A DNA stretch of 64,000 bases from Lyophyllum atratum (taxonomy: Eukaryota > Basidiomycota > Agaricomycetes > Agaricales > Lyophyllaceae), in NCBI GenBank assembly GCA_014905825.1, contig JACGCN010000004.1:682001-746000 (forward strand), written 5' to 3'. The position numbers and the translations under genes are program-made. Position 1 is the first letter of the stretch. Every line of letters begins with the position of its first letter. The notes under the pieces are model-generated. The model was given only the letters and a program-made list of their open reading frames with translations, searched no databases and was not told the origin of the DNA. Shown here in pieces: positions 50,296 through 61,700 of the stretch.

Positions 50296-52200
50296 ATGTT
50301 GGCATCGCTGGCGTCGTCCGTTGGTTTCTTGTTTCTGGCAAATTGGGTTTGCGCATCGCCTGCGCCAGGTGCTGCGGGTGATGGTACGCCGGCCGCACGC
50401 GTAGTCCAGTCTGTAACTTTGAATGGACAGACTTTTGTGAACAAGGTACGTCGTGAATCTTTTGTCGTCATCGTGATTCGGCTGTTGACGACTATAATTT
50501 TGAAGGGTCTTGTTGGGTTTGGACTCATCCCTTCCGACTTCAGGGAGTCCACAGGAGATACTCTCGGTGGAATTGGCAGCGCGATGGATATCAAGTATGG
50601 CTCTTTCAAAGCCTCGAATGGAAAATTCCAAGGAACCTTTGTCGTCTCGCCTGATCGCGGCTTCAACATGTGAGGATTCCCTGTCTAGAAGCTCTTCATT
50701 CCTCCTCAACGCTCGCATCGCTCAGAAATGGCACCATTGACTATCAATCCCGTCATCACGAAATCGACTTTACCCTAACACCCTACTACGACACGGCGAA
50801 TCTCAGTTTCGTCGCTGCTCAGAATACTCTTAGCCTTCGCTACAGGAAGACTATTTTGAATTCTGAAAGGGAAAACAAAAAGACGTCTGGGCTTACACCC
50901 CTTGCTGTGCGGAAAGAGCAGTCTCGATCCTCAACAAAGGCTTTCTTGGACCCGGAAATGCCAATTGCCTCAATAGCCGAGCCACACCTCTCCGTCGACG
51001 CTGAAGGCCTTGTCTCCAATCCTGACGGAACGTTAGTCATTTCAGTCTAGTCGACGGAGTTTATTCATATGTTATTTTGCAGCTTCTGGCTCAGCGATGA
51101 ATACGGCCCATATATCTATCGCTTCTCATCGGACGGGAAATTGATCCAGACCATTCAGCCACCCAATGCTTTCCTTCCTCGTGATGCCTCAGGCGCCTTG
51201 AATTTCTCGTCAGAGGCGGTCCCCAAAACTGGTCGTAATGGAAACCAAGGTATACTTCCCGAAGTTCAACCAAAAGTTTTCTATCTTTGATCACCCTCAT
51301 TTATGCAGGGTTTGAGAATCTTACGCTTGACCATAAAAATCAAATTTTGTATGCCATGCTCCAATCCGCCACAATTCAAGACGGTGGTGACTCGAAGAGT
51401 ACCTCTCGGTATACCCGTCTCGTCGCCTATGATGTCTCCCATCCACTCCTCCGTCCCAAGCTCGTTGGCGAATGGGTGGTTCCTCTCCCCCAGAGCTCCA
51501 AGGGAAACACGCAAGCGAGCAGCGAGATCCACTTTGTGAGCCCCGGCGTCTTCTTGGCACTTGCTAGAGATGGGGACGGCAGAGGTGGTGGTGACGATAA
51601 TTCTGGATATAAGTGAGTTGACCGTAGAGTCGGGTCGCATGACCAATACTGACACGTTCCAGGCAAGCAGATCTGTTCTCCATCGTGGGTGCGACAGATA
51701 TCCACGGTACAAAGTTCGACGATCCGGCGCACCCGATCGCTACTGGCGGTGTTCTCGACCCCAGTATCAAGCCCGCGACATATGTTCCTTTCATCAACTA
51801 CCTCGACCCCGCTGAGCTCGCAAGATTGGGGTTGCACAATGGTATGGAATTAACAGCTGATCACTGTCTTTGTTCACTCGTGTACTGACGAGCCCTGATG
51901 CTAGGTATACCCAATGATCAAACCCTTATTGATGCAAAATGGGAGTCTTTCGCCCTGGGATCTGTCAATGAGGCAGACCACCCAGATGATTACTTCCTCT
52001 TCACCGCTGTAAGCTTTTCCTCTCTTAGGTGTTAGTCCACTTTCTTATAATTGAATATCTTGTAGTCCGACAACGACTTTCTTAGTACCAAAGGTGTTGC
52101 TTTGGGCGTTCCGTTCGATGGTGGTTTGGACGTCGACAACCAGTTCATGGTGTTCCGAGTGACATTGCCGGGTGCAACCAAGGCCCGACAGGGCCTGTAA
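50296..52200 (+). CDS. Secreted phytase-like esterase family protein
   Basis: Eight exons in phase give 502 residues: 50296-50445, 50506-50669, 50726-51031, 51083-51249, 51309-51612, 51663-51841, 51905-52008, 52066-52200. Signal peptide MLASLASSVGFLFLANWVCA. The rest matches the family known as esterase-like activity of phytase, a secreted beta-propeller: GLVGFGLIPSDFRESTGDTL, GGIGSAMDIKYG, GTFVVSPDRGFN, TFWLSDEYGPYIYRFSSDGK, NQGFENLTLDHKNQILYAML and DYFLFTASDNDFLSTKG. Family members have been linked to phosphate-ester hydrolysis, but the substrate of this one is not known. A truncated paralogue follows at 52805. Confidence 0.85.
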
Positions 52201-52804
52201 ATTTTTCCTCGTTTTGCACAAAGAAAATGACAGACATCATATGCTCTTTGGATAGAAAAGTCGAAAGCGCCGGAGCACTCTTAAAATATCTTGATGCTTA
52301 AAAAAAAGGGCACTTCCACACTTCCACCCACGTTGACCAAAATAGCTCTAAAGATCGCTGCTACTCGGCGCCAATTGCGCCATTCCTTCCTTGTACCATG
52401 CTTTATCTTCCTTCCATTTCAACATCAGTGGTGACTGCGGCCACCCTGCGAACGTTCGATGACGGCTCCACGCGTACGATGTCGATACTGCTACATTTGT
52501 CAACTCTTCGGCCTTAGGGACGGCCTTCAGCAAGCATCACCCTTGTTAAGCTTCTCGATGGCAAAAAAGGCAAGGGGTCTCTTAACAGCCCCAACGGAGC
52601 TATCAAGGAATGTCAAGTCGAATACACCCCATCACCTGGCAGATACAGATCAGTTATCGGTGCTTCTCATCCATCGTTTGACGACGCGACTGCCATTCAC
52701 GCAACGCAACTACCAGGTGATTCTCGCAGAACCCATGCTGAGCGTCTATATCAGCCTGAATTTCGGCCTCGATGCATCATATCCTCTCCCCTTGCGATCT
52801 CTCA
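52201..52804. other. Intergenic region between phytase-like gene and its fragment
   Basis: About 600 bp. Long open frames cross it in the plus direction, but none has a recognisable domain before the ATG at 52805. Confidence 0.35.
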
Positions 52805-53322
52805 ATGCTAACGTCCCAAACGTTTGCTCTTTGTCTCTTGCTGCTAGCGAAAGGCGTTCACTCATCTCCGGCAGGGTCCGCGACGGCCCATGGGGCGAGA
52901 GCTGCAGCATCTCCAGTTTCTCTAGCACTGAACGGAGTTACCTACGTCAACAAGGTGTGGGGTCCGGAGTAATATTTTGCGTCGCCCGTGAAACTTACTT
53001 TCCACCATGCAAGGGCTTAGTTGGTTTCGGTCTCATCCCGCACAACTTCCGGGAAACAACCGGAGATACACTAGGTGGCATCGGTAGTGGTATCGACATC
53101 AAGTTCGGCACATGGAGGCAAGCATCCGCCGGTACCTTCATCGGAACTTTTGTCGTGACACCAGATCGCGGGTTCAACGTGTACGCACCTTTTCAATATC
53201 TTCCCGTTGCATGTGCTCACTTGTTTCTCAGAGATGGGACCATAGACCAGGCTCCTAGAACCAGCCGTCGATATGGTGAAGACGACTCTATCCCACTGCG
53301 GGTGTTGATGCCTTATCTGTAA
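52805..53322 (+). pseudogene. Truncated phytase-like paralogue
   Basis: The ATG at 52805 starts a signal peptide (LTSQTFALCLLLLAKGVHSS). The intron after TYVNK is in the same place as in the neighbouring full gene, followed by GLVGFGLIPHNFRETTGDTL, GGIGSGIDIKFG and GTFVVTPDRGFNV. A second intron in the conserved position leads to DGTIDQAPRTS, then the frame ends at 53322 after about 130 residues in total, with no trace of the remaining propeller blades. It is a 5' fragment of a tandem duplicate. No transposon sequence touches the break, so the loss was probably a deletion. The following 53323-53716 contains nothing I recognise. Confidence 0.7.
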
Positions 53323-53716
53323 AAATAGATTTTCTCATCATGTGATCAGTAGCCAATCAGTATCGAGGTGGTTTGGTCGTCGCAAATCCACCTTTCCCCA
53401 TTCCTCCAGTGCCATAAGTGATTAGTACGGCAGCACACGAAGAAGTCGATAACATGTCTACGCTACTGGACTCTGTAGCAATACATGGGCGGCGCGGAGA
53501 AGAAGCTGGAAGCAGCAAGACCGAGGTTTTTCTCGAGTATACTCATGTAATAGCACTCAGCGTACGAACAAGCGGCCAATCTATTCCAGGTTCCAAAACA
53601 AATGCTTCTCCTAGTGTGCGTGAAAGTTGACAAGAAAAAAGTATCGTACAAGGTATCGTAAATCCAAGGACAACTTGACAGCATGTTGATCAAAGCAGCG
53701 TAAAGAAGAAAAAAAC

Positions 53717-53883
53717 CTACTCCGCACGACAGACAAAGTCCACGAGGGCGAGAAGCCCAGCCCTCTCGTCCCCAAGATGACGCTCGACGACGGCCTGCAT
53801 CTCCGCGTGCAACAGCGGGCCGTGTGCGGCCTCGTCTCCCTTGGTCCGGATGGTGGACTGGTACTGCACGACGAGGGCGCCGC
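53717..53883 (-). pseudogene. Host gene split by retrotransposon, 3' part
   Basis: Minus-strand coding sequence ending with a stop at 53717-53719 (product ends LVDFVCRAE). Reading up to the insertion point it encodes GALVVQYQSTIRTKGDEAAH and MQAVVERHLGDERAGLLALV. Its upstream continuation lies 9.7 kb away at 63628-63734, in the same frame once the 5-bp target duplication is counted once. The sequence is GC-rich, unlike the AT-rich element. I do not recognise the protein; it looks soluble and helical. Confidence 0.6.
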
Positions 53884-54707
53884 TGTTATGATCTGGTTAT
53901 AATGTTGGTGTATTCCTTGAATACACGTAGTTAGATTTGAATGATTGGGTACTGTAGAGATGAATGAATTTAAATCTAACTTATTCCTAATGCAATTGTT
54001 TGAAAGTCGTTTTAAAGATCTAAGAATTCGTAGAAGTCACTGTTGAATTGAGGATATCAGCGCGAAGCTATGATATACGTGCTCAAATAGATTTATCAAT
54101 AGCGCGCGGCAATATTGGTAAGTCTCAACTAAGACTACTTAAAGAAATCGAAGTTCTTTAATTACTGAGTTCACTCAAGTGTATTTGGGGGTAAGAAAGA
54201 GATAATATTCTTTGTACTACTCGTTACAATATATACTGAAGTCCTTCGGCCTCGGGCATGCTCTGTCCGAGGCCGAAACACCTTTATCGAACGTGGTGCA
54301 GTCGTGTTCGGTTATCTCGGCGTTTGCACGCGGTAATGACAGATTCCGGATCCGACTTGTTTGGCAACGCAGTGTTTGCTCGGCTTCCTCGGCGCTGCGC
54401 AACCTGTTTGGCAGCGTCGTGTTTGCTCGGCTTTCTCGGCGTTGTCAGTTAACAAGTTGGATCATTGATTTTGTTCGGCGTTCTCGGCTTTGCTTTATGA
54501 ACGCGTTCAAGTCATTGTATACAAACGTAGTGCTAGTTGAATAGCTAATGAAAGGTATAGAAGGGATTGAAGGGGTAAAGAAAGTCGTAAGTCTAAAAGT
54601 ACAAGGTAAGTAAAAGGTAAGGGTCAAGAAGGCTTATTGATGCAAGAGTTTACTGATGTTAGTGATGAAGCTGGAGGTAAGTGACTATTGTACGCTATAC
54701 CATAACA
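53884..54707 (-). repeat. LTR, 3' copy in element orientation
   Basis: Identical to 62804-63627. It contains a perfect 11-bp inverted repeat (TTCGGCCTCGG at 54245-54255 and CCGAGGCCGAA at 54267-54277) and a degenerate tandem duplication of about 45 bp rich in CTCGGC at about 54358-54448. Frames inside the LTR, up to 110 codons, appear twice only because the LTR is repeated, and are not called. Confidence 0.95.
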
Positions 54708-54722
54708 TACCCCCCCCTGCCT
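54708..54722 (-). other. Polypurine tract of the retrotransposon
   Basis: On the minus strand the bases just before the 3' LTR read AGGCAGGGGGGGGTA, a purine run ending at the LTR edge. This is the expected primer site for plus-strand DNA synthesis in reverse transcription. Confidence 0.7.
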
Positions 54723-54730
54723 CTATGCTT

Positions 54731-55675
54731 CTACTCACCCTCGTTATCCGTCATTTCGATATCATCGAAGTCAGAATCATCGTCCATAAGTTCCTCTTTA
54801 ATGTACTCGTTAGTGTTAGCAGTTGGGCGCGCTTTATCCGAGGTAAACGAAGATGAACTGGCGGATGCTAAAGTAGAGGTACTTGATGCGTAAGGGGAGT
54901 TGTTTGGTACACGAATACGCGTTCCGGGGCTGGCGATAGAGTCAGCGACAAGATTGTTGTATGTTTCCGCACGGGCGTCGGTGCTGGAGAGGGTTGGATG
55001 GAGAATGATGGCGTGAGCATCGCTCGCAAGTGTGTGTGATGGCACGATATTGTCGCAAGAATCGTTACGGTGCTCCCAACGGACTCCGTTGAAATAGAAC
55101 GTCGGCCCGTAGTTAATCACCTGTCCCCAGACCCACGAAGCACCATTGCCGAGTTGCGCGGTGCGGATCCGTGCGTGGACGATCCAATTGATAGCTTCGC
55201 GTCCCGCGCGCTACATATAACGGTTTAGTAAATGAGGTTACAGTAATCTGGTGTAATGATTCACCTGCATATCACTGTACAATAAATGTAAATCCTCGCG
55301 GGAGTAGCGGTTGAATAAGGGATTGACGCCTGAAATCATGCACGGCATGGTTAAGAGACGTGGTGGAGCGTTTCCCAGTTCCCTAAAAAGGATGGGGTGA
55401 ATGGTAAGGGAAGGGCGTCCAAGGCTTGGTGGTAAAGAGTGATTGCCGGCTTTTGCTATGATAAACGCGAGATCTTCCATCGCTTGATAGAGACAGACTG
55501 CTATGTCCGGCTTGATGATACAACCTAAGTCGACGCCGTCAACGACGACAGGAATAATCTCGTGAGGGGAGAGTTCGCGATGGATGGGTGATACGGAATT
55601 AGTGATTTGGTTGACGAGTTGGGTCGCAAATAGGTTAAGTTGAGAGTTTTGGGGAGAGTAGGTTTGGTTGGGCAT
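54731..55675 (-). CDS. Extra spliced ORF of the retrotransposon, unrecognised
   Basis: Two exons, 55675-55265 and 55210-54731, joined by a 54-bp GT..AG intron in phase 0, give 296 residues. It starts MPNQTYSPQNSQLNLFATQL. The middle has PVVVDGVDLGCIIKPDIAVC and, after the junction, INWIVHARIRTAQLGNGASW and FYFNGVRWEHRNDSC. The C-terminus is Ser/Thr-rich then very acidic (EELMDDDSDFDDIEMTD). There is no signal peptide or membrane segment, so it is not an envelope protein despite lying where env would be, 120 bp beyond the Gag-Pol stop and within the LTR boundaries. I know no domain for it. It may be a captured host gene or an accessory protein; an unspliced reading ends after exon 1 plus 8 codons. 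Confidence 0.7.
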
Positions 55676-55794
55676 GGTTAAGGTGGACGAGGAAGGTCGT
55701 AGAGTGAGAAGGCTTTGGGTGGTTTTTCGAACGGGTGTGTTCGATAATTTAGATTCTACATTGAGCCTCTTTAAATAGGTTTGGGACGTGTTAT

Positions 55795-58700
55795 TTAGCG
55801 TCTGTTTGTCGTGCTACGCTTCCTCTTTTGCCATGCCTTTAGTGCAAAATGAGCATTTCTTAAACCATCTGCGGTATGCCATAGATCGTGTTCCGGTCCG
55901 TATCCCAGATACCGCGTGCGGTAGATCGGGATCCGTCTACCGTTCCTCCCTTTTTTCCAGGATTCTCCAACAATAGCCTCCACCTCAAAATCATCTTCCG
56001 AGTTAAAGTCGTCGCGATTTAGCGCCTTTTTTGGTCTATCCCCCAGCTCTTCGGGTGATTCGTAGTATTTTTCCAGATGCGCTATGTTTATTACAGGATG
56101 AATACCATATGACGGAGGCATTCGTATCCTGTACGCTACTGCGCTAATTTTCTCTGCAATCTCAAACGGTCCGTCGTATTTCATTAACAATTTCTGTCCT
56201 CTCCCGCTCATCTTTTTTAACAGTTTGAGCGAATGAGGGTTAATTAAAACTTTATCTCCCTCGTCAAATTCAATGTTGAGCCTCCCGTCGTTGTATGCTC
56301 GCCTTTGGAACGCCTGCCCGACTGTTAGGGCGTCTATTGCCCGTTTTCGGTCTGCTTCGAACGCTTCTGCCATGCTTAGCGCTCGCTCATGTAGCGTCTC
56401 CGTATGCGCTTCCTCCATCGAGTTAGACGGTCGTGTTATTCCTTCGGCATTATGCATCATGGTCGTCCTCGTGTTCGGATGGAATCCCCGCAGCAAATAA
56501 GCTGGTGAAAATCCGGTAGCGGTGTGGGGTGAAGTATTGTAGGACAGTTCTAATACATCTAGTAGGTCTGCCCAGTCGTTTCTTTCTGGTCCTATGTATG
56601 CCCTTAACGCTATTTCCAGATACTGATTCATTATCTCTGTCTGTCCGTCAGCCTGCGGATGATAAGATGTCGTCAGGGCTCTTTGCATCCCCATCAGTCG
56701 GCACACTTCCTTCCAGAAATCCCCTCTCCATCGCGTGTCACGATCGCTTATCACTTGCCGCGGTAATCCGTATTTGGACACGATGTGATGGAAGAATAAT
56801 CGTGCGGTTCCTTCCTCGGTAATCGTCGTGGTTGTTGGGATGAAAATCGCGTACTTCGTGAGTTTATCCACTATTACTAGAATATTATCAAACCCATTGG
56901 ATTCGGGTAACTCGGGAATGAAATCCATAGTTACTACTTCAAATGGTTGACTAGGAATAGGAATAGATTGTAGAAGTCCGAGCGGCGCGTGTCTTTTAGG
57001 TTTTGATTTTTGACAAATGTCGCATGTTTGAACGAATCTTTTGATATCCCTAGACATCTTAGGCCAATAGTAGGAACTCGCGATTCGATTATATGATTTA
57101 TGATAGCCCCCATGCGCTGCTTCGCTTGGGCTATCATGTGCCTCACTCATGAGTTCTAATTTTAACCCATCAGGTACGCACAACCTCGTGTTTCCTAATC
57201 CATCTTCGAAAAAGACCAATCCTTGTTCATTGTAATGGTATTGCGGGTATTCGGGCCTGTCTGGTTGGTTCTTCTGAATGGAGTTCAATACCTTAGCAAA
57301 ATGTAAGTCCATTAAGTACGCTGATCTCCACTTTTGTATTTCGTCGTCGTTTATTCCGATTGTTACCGAATACGTTCGTGATGTCATGTAAGGTACGTTG
57401 ATCGTTTCGGTTTCTTCTAATTTTAGATCGATACACGTGTAGATCTTATCAGTTTCTGAACATATCTCGTTTTCGGTCCTTGCAAAATTCGTGGCGACGG
57501 TAAGCAATTTTTCTTCGAACTTCGGTCCTAAATCCTCATACATATTCCTGAGTGGATCTTCGGTTGTATTCAAGTTAAGACTTTCAGTTGCGTCTACTTC
57601 GGGACCTTCTTGGTATGGAGTTCGTCGGCGCAATCTAGATATTGGGTCAACATTAGAATGTACGCGCCCGGCTCTGTGTACGATTTTCATGTTCGGAAAT
57701 GCTGAGAACACTAATCCCCACGTTAAAAGTCGACGATTAACGTTCTGAAAGGTTTTGCTCCACGTTAAGGCCGCGTGATCTGTGATCGCGAAGATTCGCT
57801 CCCCCTCTAGGTAAGGCTGGAATTTTATCAATCCTTCCTTTAGCGCTAATGCTTCTCTCTCGGTTGGCGAATAATTCCTCTCCGCAGATTGAAGCACGCG
57901 CGACCAGTATGCTACAACTCTCTCGATGTACACTGTCGTTTCTTCGAAACTACTTGCCCATTCTGAATTTATAGGTACGTCGCTTCCTTCTTTAATTAGA
58001 TGGGTGACTAAATCCGGGATAGGTTCGTTGTTTTTATAGGCTTTCTCGAGTCGTTCATATGTCTTAGTTCCCCGCAGATCACGAATTTTGATAGGTTGTA
58101 CTTGTTGAAGTATCGCGGCTAGTCCGTAGTCACACGCATCAGAATATACCCTATATGGTAATCCTGGCATGGCATGTGCCCGCACTGGAGCTTCGGTGAG
58201 TACTTGTTTACATAGTTCGTAAGCCTCTCGTTCCGCAGGTCCCCATGTCCACTTATTCCCCTTTTTTAGTAATTGAAACAACGGATGAGCGATCCATGCG
58301 TAAAATGGAACGTAACCGGAGAAGTATACCATCATTCCTAGGAACATCTGAAGGGTTTGTACATTTTTTGGTTCTTCTAAGTCGACTATTGCCTTCACCT
58401 TTTCTTGATGAGTAGATAATCCGAGCCTCGACACCTTTTGTCCCAATAAAAGGAGGGATTGATAGCCGAAATGACATTTAGCGGGTGACAGGGTTATTTT
58501 AGACTTGGTTATCGCCCTCAGGACTTCGTTAACGTGAATCAAGTGCTCCTCAAATGTTTTTGAGAAAATAACAATATCGTCAATGTATACTAGAGCAAAG
58601 ATCCATAAGAATGGTGCTAAAACGCTCTGCATCACTCTCTGAAATACCGCCGGTCCGTTTCTGTATCCGAACGGCATTCGATTAAAATGAAATAGGCCGC

Positions 58701-61700
58701 GATGGGTTCGGAACGCTAATTTCTCCCTGTCCTTTGGATCGACAGTAAGTTGTGTGAATCCTGCCAGGGCATCTAGGGTTGACAAATATTGACTACCTGA
58801 TAAGCTTTGTAAGATGTCTTCCTGTCTAGGTAGCGGGAATTCATCGGGTATTACGGATTCGTTCAATCTTCGAAGGTCGATGACCATGCGTGGCTTGTTA
58901 TTTCGATAAACGATGAATACTGGGGCCGCCCATGGACTTCTGGAGGGTTCAATAACACCCAAGCTTATCCACGAATCCATTTGTTTGTCAATGATCTCTC
59001 GAGTCGCCGGGGAGGTTGGAAATGGAGGTACCGAGATTGGTTTAACACCTGGGAGTAAAGGAATGTCGACGAGTGTATCAAAATTTCCTAATTTACCGTT
59101 CAATCCGAACACCTCTTTGTTTTCTAATACAACTCGTTCGAATTTCTTACGATTGTCCTCCGAGAGTTCCTTTGAAAAGTCTAATTCTCTGATCAATTGG
59201 CTCTCGTCTATGGATTCTTCCGGCGTTTCAGCAGTTTTAGGTCCTCCTTCTAAAGGTTTCTCAGCAAGTGGATCATCTTCAATTCCAAGGCCTAATGCAG
59301 GATTGAAACCGATATCGACTTTGCTTCTAACGGTACTGGCAACTCCTAACCCTATATTCTGGTCTTGCTTATCAATCAACGCTTTGATTAGATTTGCGTG
59401 ATTCCTGCGTTCAAGCTGTTTACTTGTCGAGATCGTAGTTCTCTTTTCGAGCCAAGTATTCGGATCCTGCGCAATACCAAGTATCTGCCCTCTCGCAATC
59501 GTAACTGGAAATGTTGAAAAATTGGAAATATGAAGGGTTGGATTGTCGCGTTGAGTTAAGGTATCAGGTGAACCGTATACGTCTTCTAGATTCCGATTTG
59601 TCGCAACTGATTTCTCCACATAGATTGTATCAGTTTTAAAGGGGTACGTCGTATAAGCCGAAATACTCTTTGAAGTTTCCGGGAGTATAGTAATTGACTC
59701 CTTGGATCTAACGCTTCGGTCCCTTGCATGTACTAATCTTCGCTTCTTTAGGTTTTGTGCGCGTCTATGCGCCTTGACTCGAGATACTCGCGCAGTGGTA
59801 TCAGGTCTCGCTTTGATTCGGAATGCATGGCCATCTTCATCCCTATACGCGGAATTCAAGCTGTTTTCAACTTTAACGGATCGTCCCGATTCACCGAATA
59901 TCAGGCGCGTCTCTCCTTCATTGCGAATTATAGACATTGAATACTGATCAGTAAAGTCGTTTCCTAGGATAAATGGAGTTGTCATCCCCTTTACAACGTA
60001 CGCTTCTACTTCTATCTGAACCGGTCCCTGGTCAGTATTGAAGTTAAGGTCAACCATCACGTATCCTGATATAGTCGCGTTTCCTGTGACTTGTACAAGA
60101 TTGATACGCTGACCAGCTCTAATTTTAGGAGACTTGATCAAGTTATCGACTGTCTTCTGCGATATTAAAGTAATATCTGATCCGGAGTCAATGATAATCG
60201 GTATAGGTTTCCCAGTTCTGTCGTTAATTGAAGCTAACGCTTCAGTAGCTCTTGCTCCCAGGAACGAGCATCCGGGAGGTCGCGCCATAACCCGTTTTAG
60301 GCGGATCAAGTTGTCTTCTATCCCGCCGACTTCGCTCTTGTAGGCCCGTTTCTCTAAATCTTGGGCTAATCTCCGTCGAGACTTCCGATTTAACGCAGGC
60401 TTCGCCGGTGCGATCATTTCTTTATTCGTTTGGATGTTAAAAGATTTTGAAGTTGTATTGACGTTCTCCCCCCCCAGATCCTCGGTATGCTTGACTTCTC
60501 GTGTAACCTCGGAGTTTGTCTGAAGGGGTTCCTCAAAACCCAGTTCCATCTCGTCGTCAGAGGGTAATCCATAGAATAATTCGTCATACTCCGCTTGCGC
60601 CACTAATTCATCGTCGTTAGCTTGGGCTGAATTAACGCGTGCCTTTCGATTCCCTTTACGTGAGTACTTGCATTCGTTGTCCCAATGTTTACCACTTCCG
60701 CAGTGTCGACACGGACGGGCGCCTTTGTCCTCAGGAGTTGTTCGTGGGGAAACATTCGAATCATCTTTTGGGAATTCGGGATTAGTAGTAGCTTTGCTCC
60801 AACCTACTAAATTTGTTCTAGCCGTTCTGTAAGGTTGAAATGGTTCTCTTGTATTATTATTTGATTCCCTCTGATTGGACTGAAAGTCACGGTTATAGTC
60901 TGTTCGCGGGTAACGATTACCGTCGAGTTTAATAAGATTTTCTTCATAGTATTTAACTGCAATTTGGAATTCTTCGAGGTCCTCATATAGGTGAGGAGTT
61001 AAGATCGTCGTCCAATGAGCAGGTACGTTGTTCATGATCTCGTTGATGATCTCCCGATCGGTGTAATCATAGACCAATTCTAGCATCTCCCTCTTCCTGA
61101 TGACATAGTCGCTAGGAGCCTCTCTCGTATGTCCGAAATCTCGGTAATGCGCTTTATTCGCTCTTGATTTTTGTTTATCCATGAAGGATCTGTTCATATA
61201 GTAGGCTCCTATTCCCTCACGTAAGGTATGCCAATTTTCTTCTAACGCGAAGCGTTTAGCTTTACTCTGACTGTAGTACCAAGTCTCAGCGTTACCTTTT
61301 AGTCGTTGTGGCACTAAGGATCCTAGTTGTTCGAAAACGGTATTCGACTTTTCGGAGATCACGTTTATCTTAGTGAGCCACCGGCTTAAGGTATCCATGT
61401 CTCCATCCCAAGAAGGTATCGAATCAATTTTCAACTTATTTTCAAATTGCATTTCCTGCTTGGTTTGAGCATTCTCTGTTGCGAGTACTCCAGTAACTCG
61501 TTTTGCCTTGGGCTTTCCTCGCGGTACTTTAGGTCTTCTAGAAGATGGTCTGTGCGACCCGCTATCATCTGAGTCGTCGCCGCCGTCATCAGGTGGATCA
61601 GCGTGTTCTTTGCCGCCTCGAGGCAGTCGGTAACGTTGATCTTCATTACGCTTCCCCTCCTCGTTGTCCGAACTATAACCGCTTCGCTTAGATCCTTCCG

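Noticed and set aside
54212..54544. 110-codon plus-strand frame inside the LTR, repeated at 63132-63464
   Set aside because: Present twice only because the LTR is duplicated; it is antisense to the element and has no known domain.
54731..55675. Reading the extra retrotransposon ORF as an envelope gene
   Set aside because: No signal peptide, no transmembrane segment and no cysteine-rich ectodomain; position alone is not evidence.
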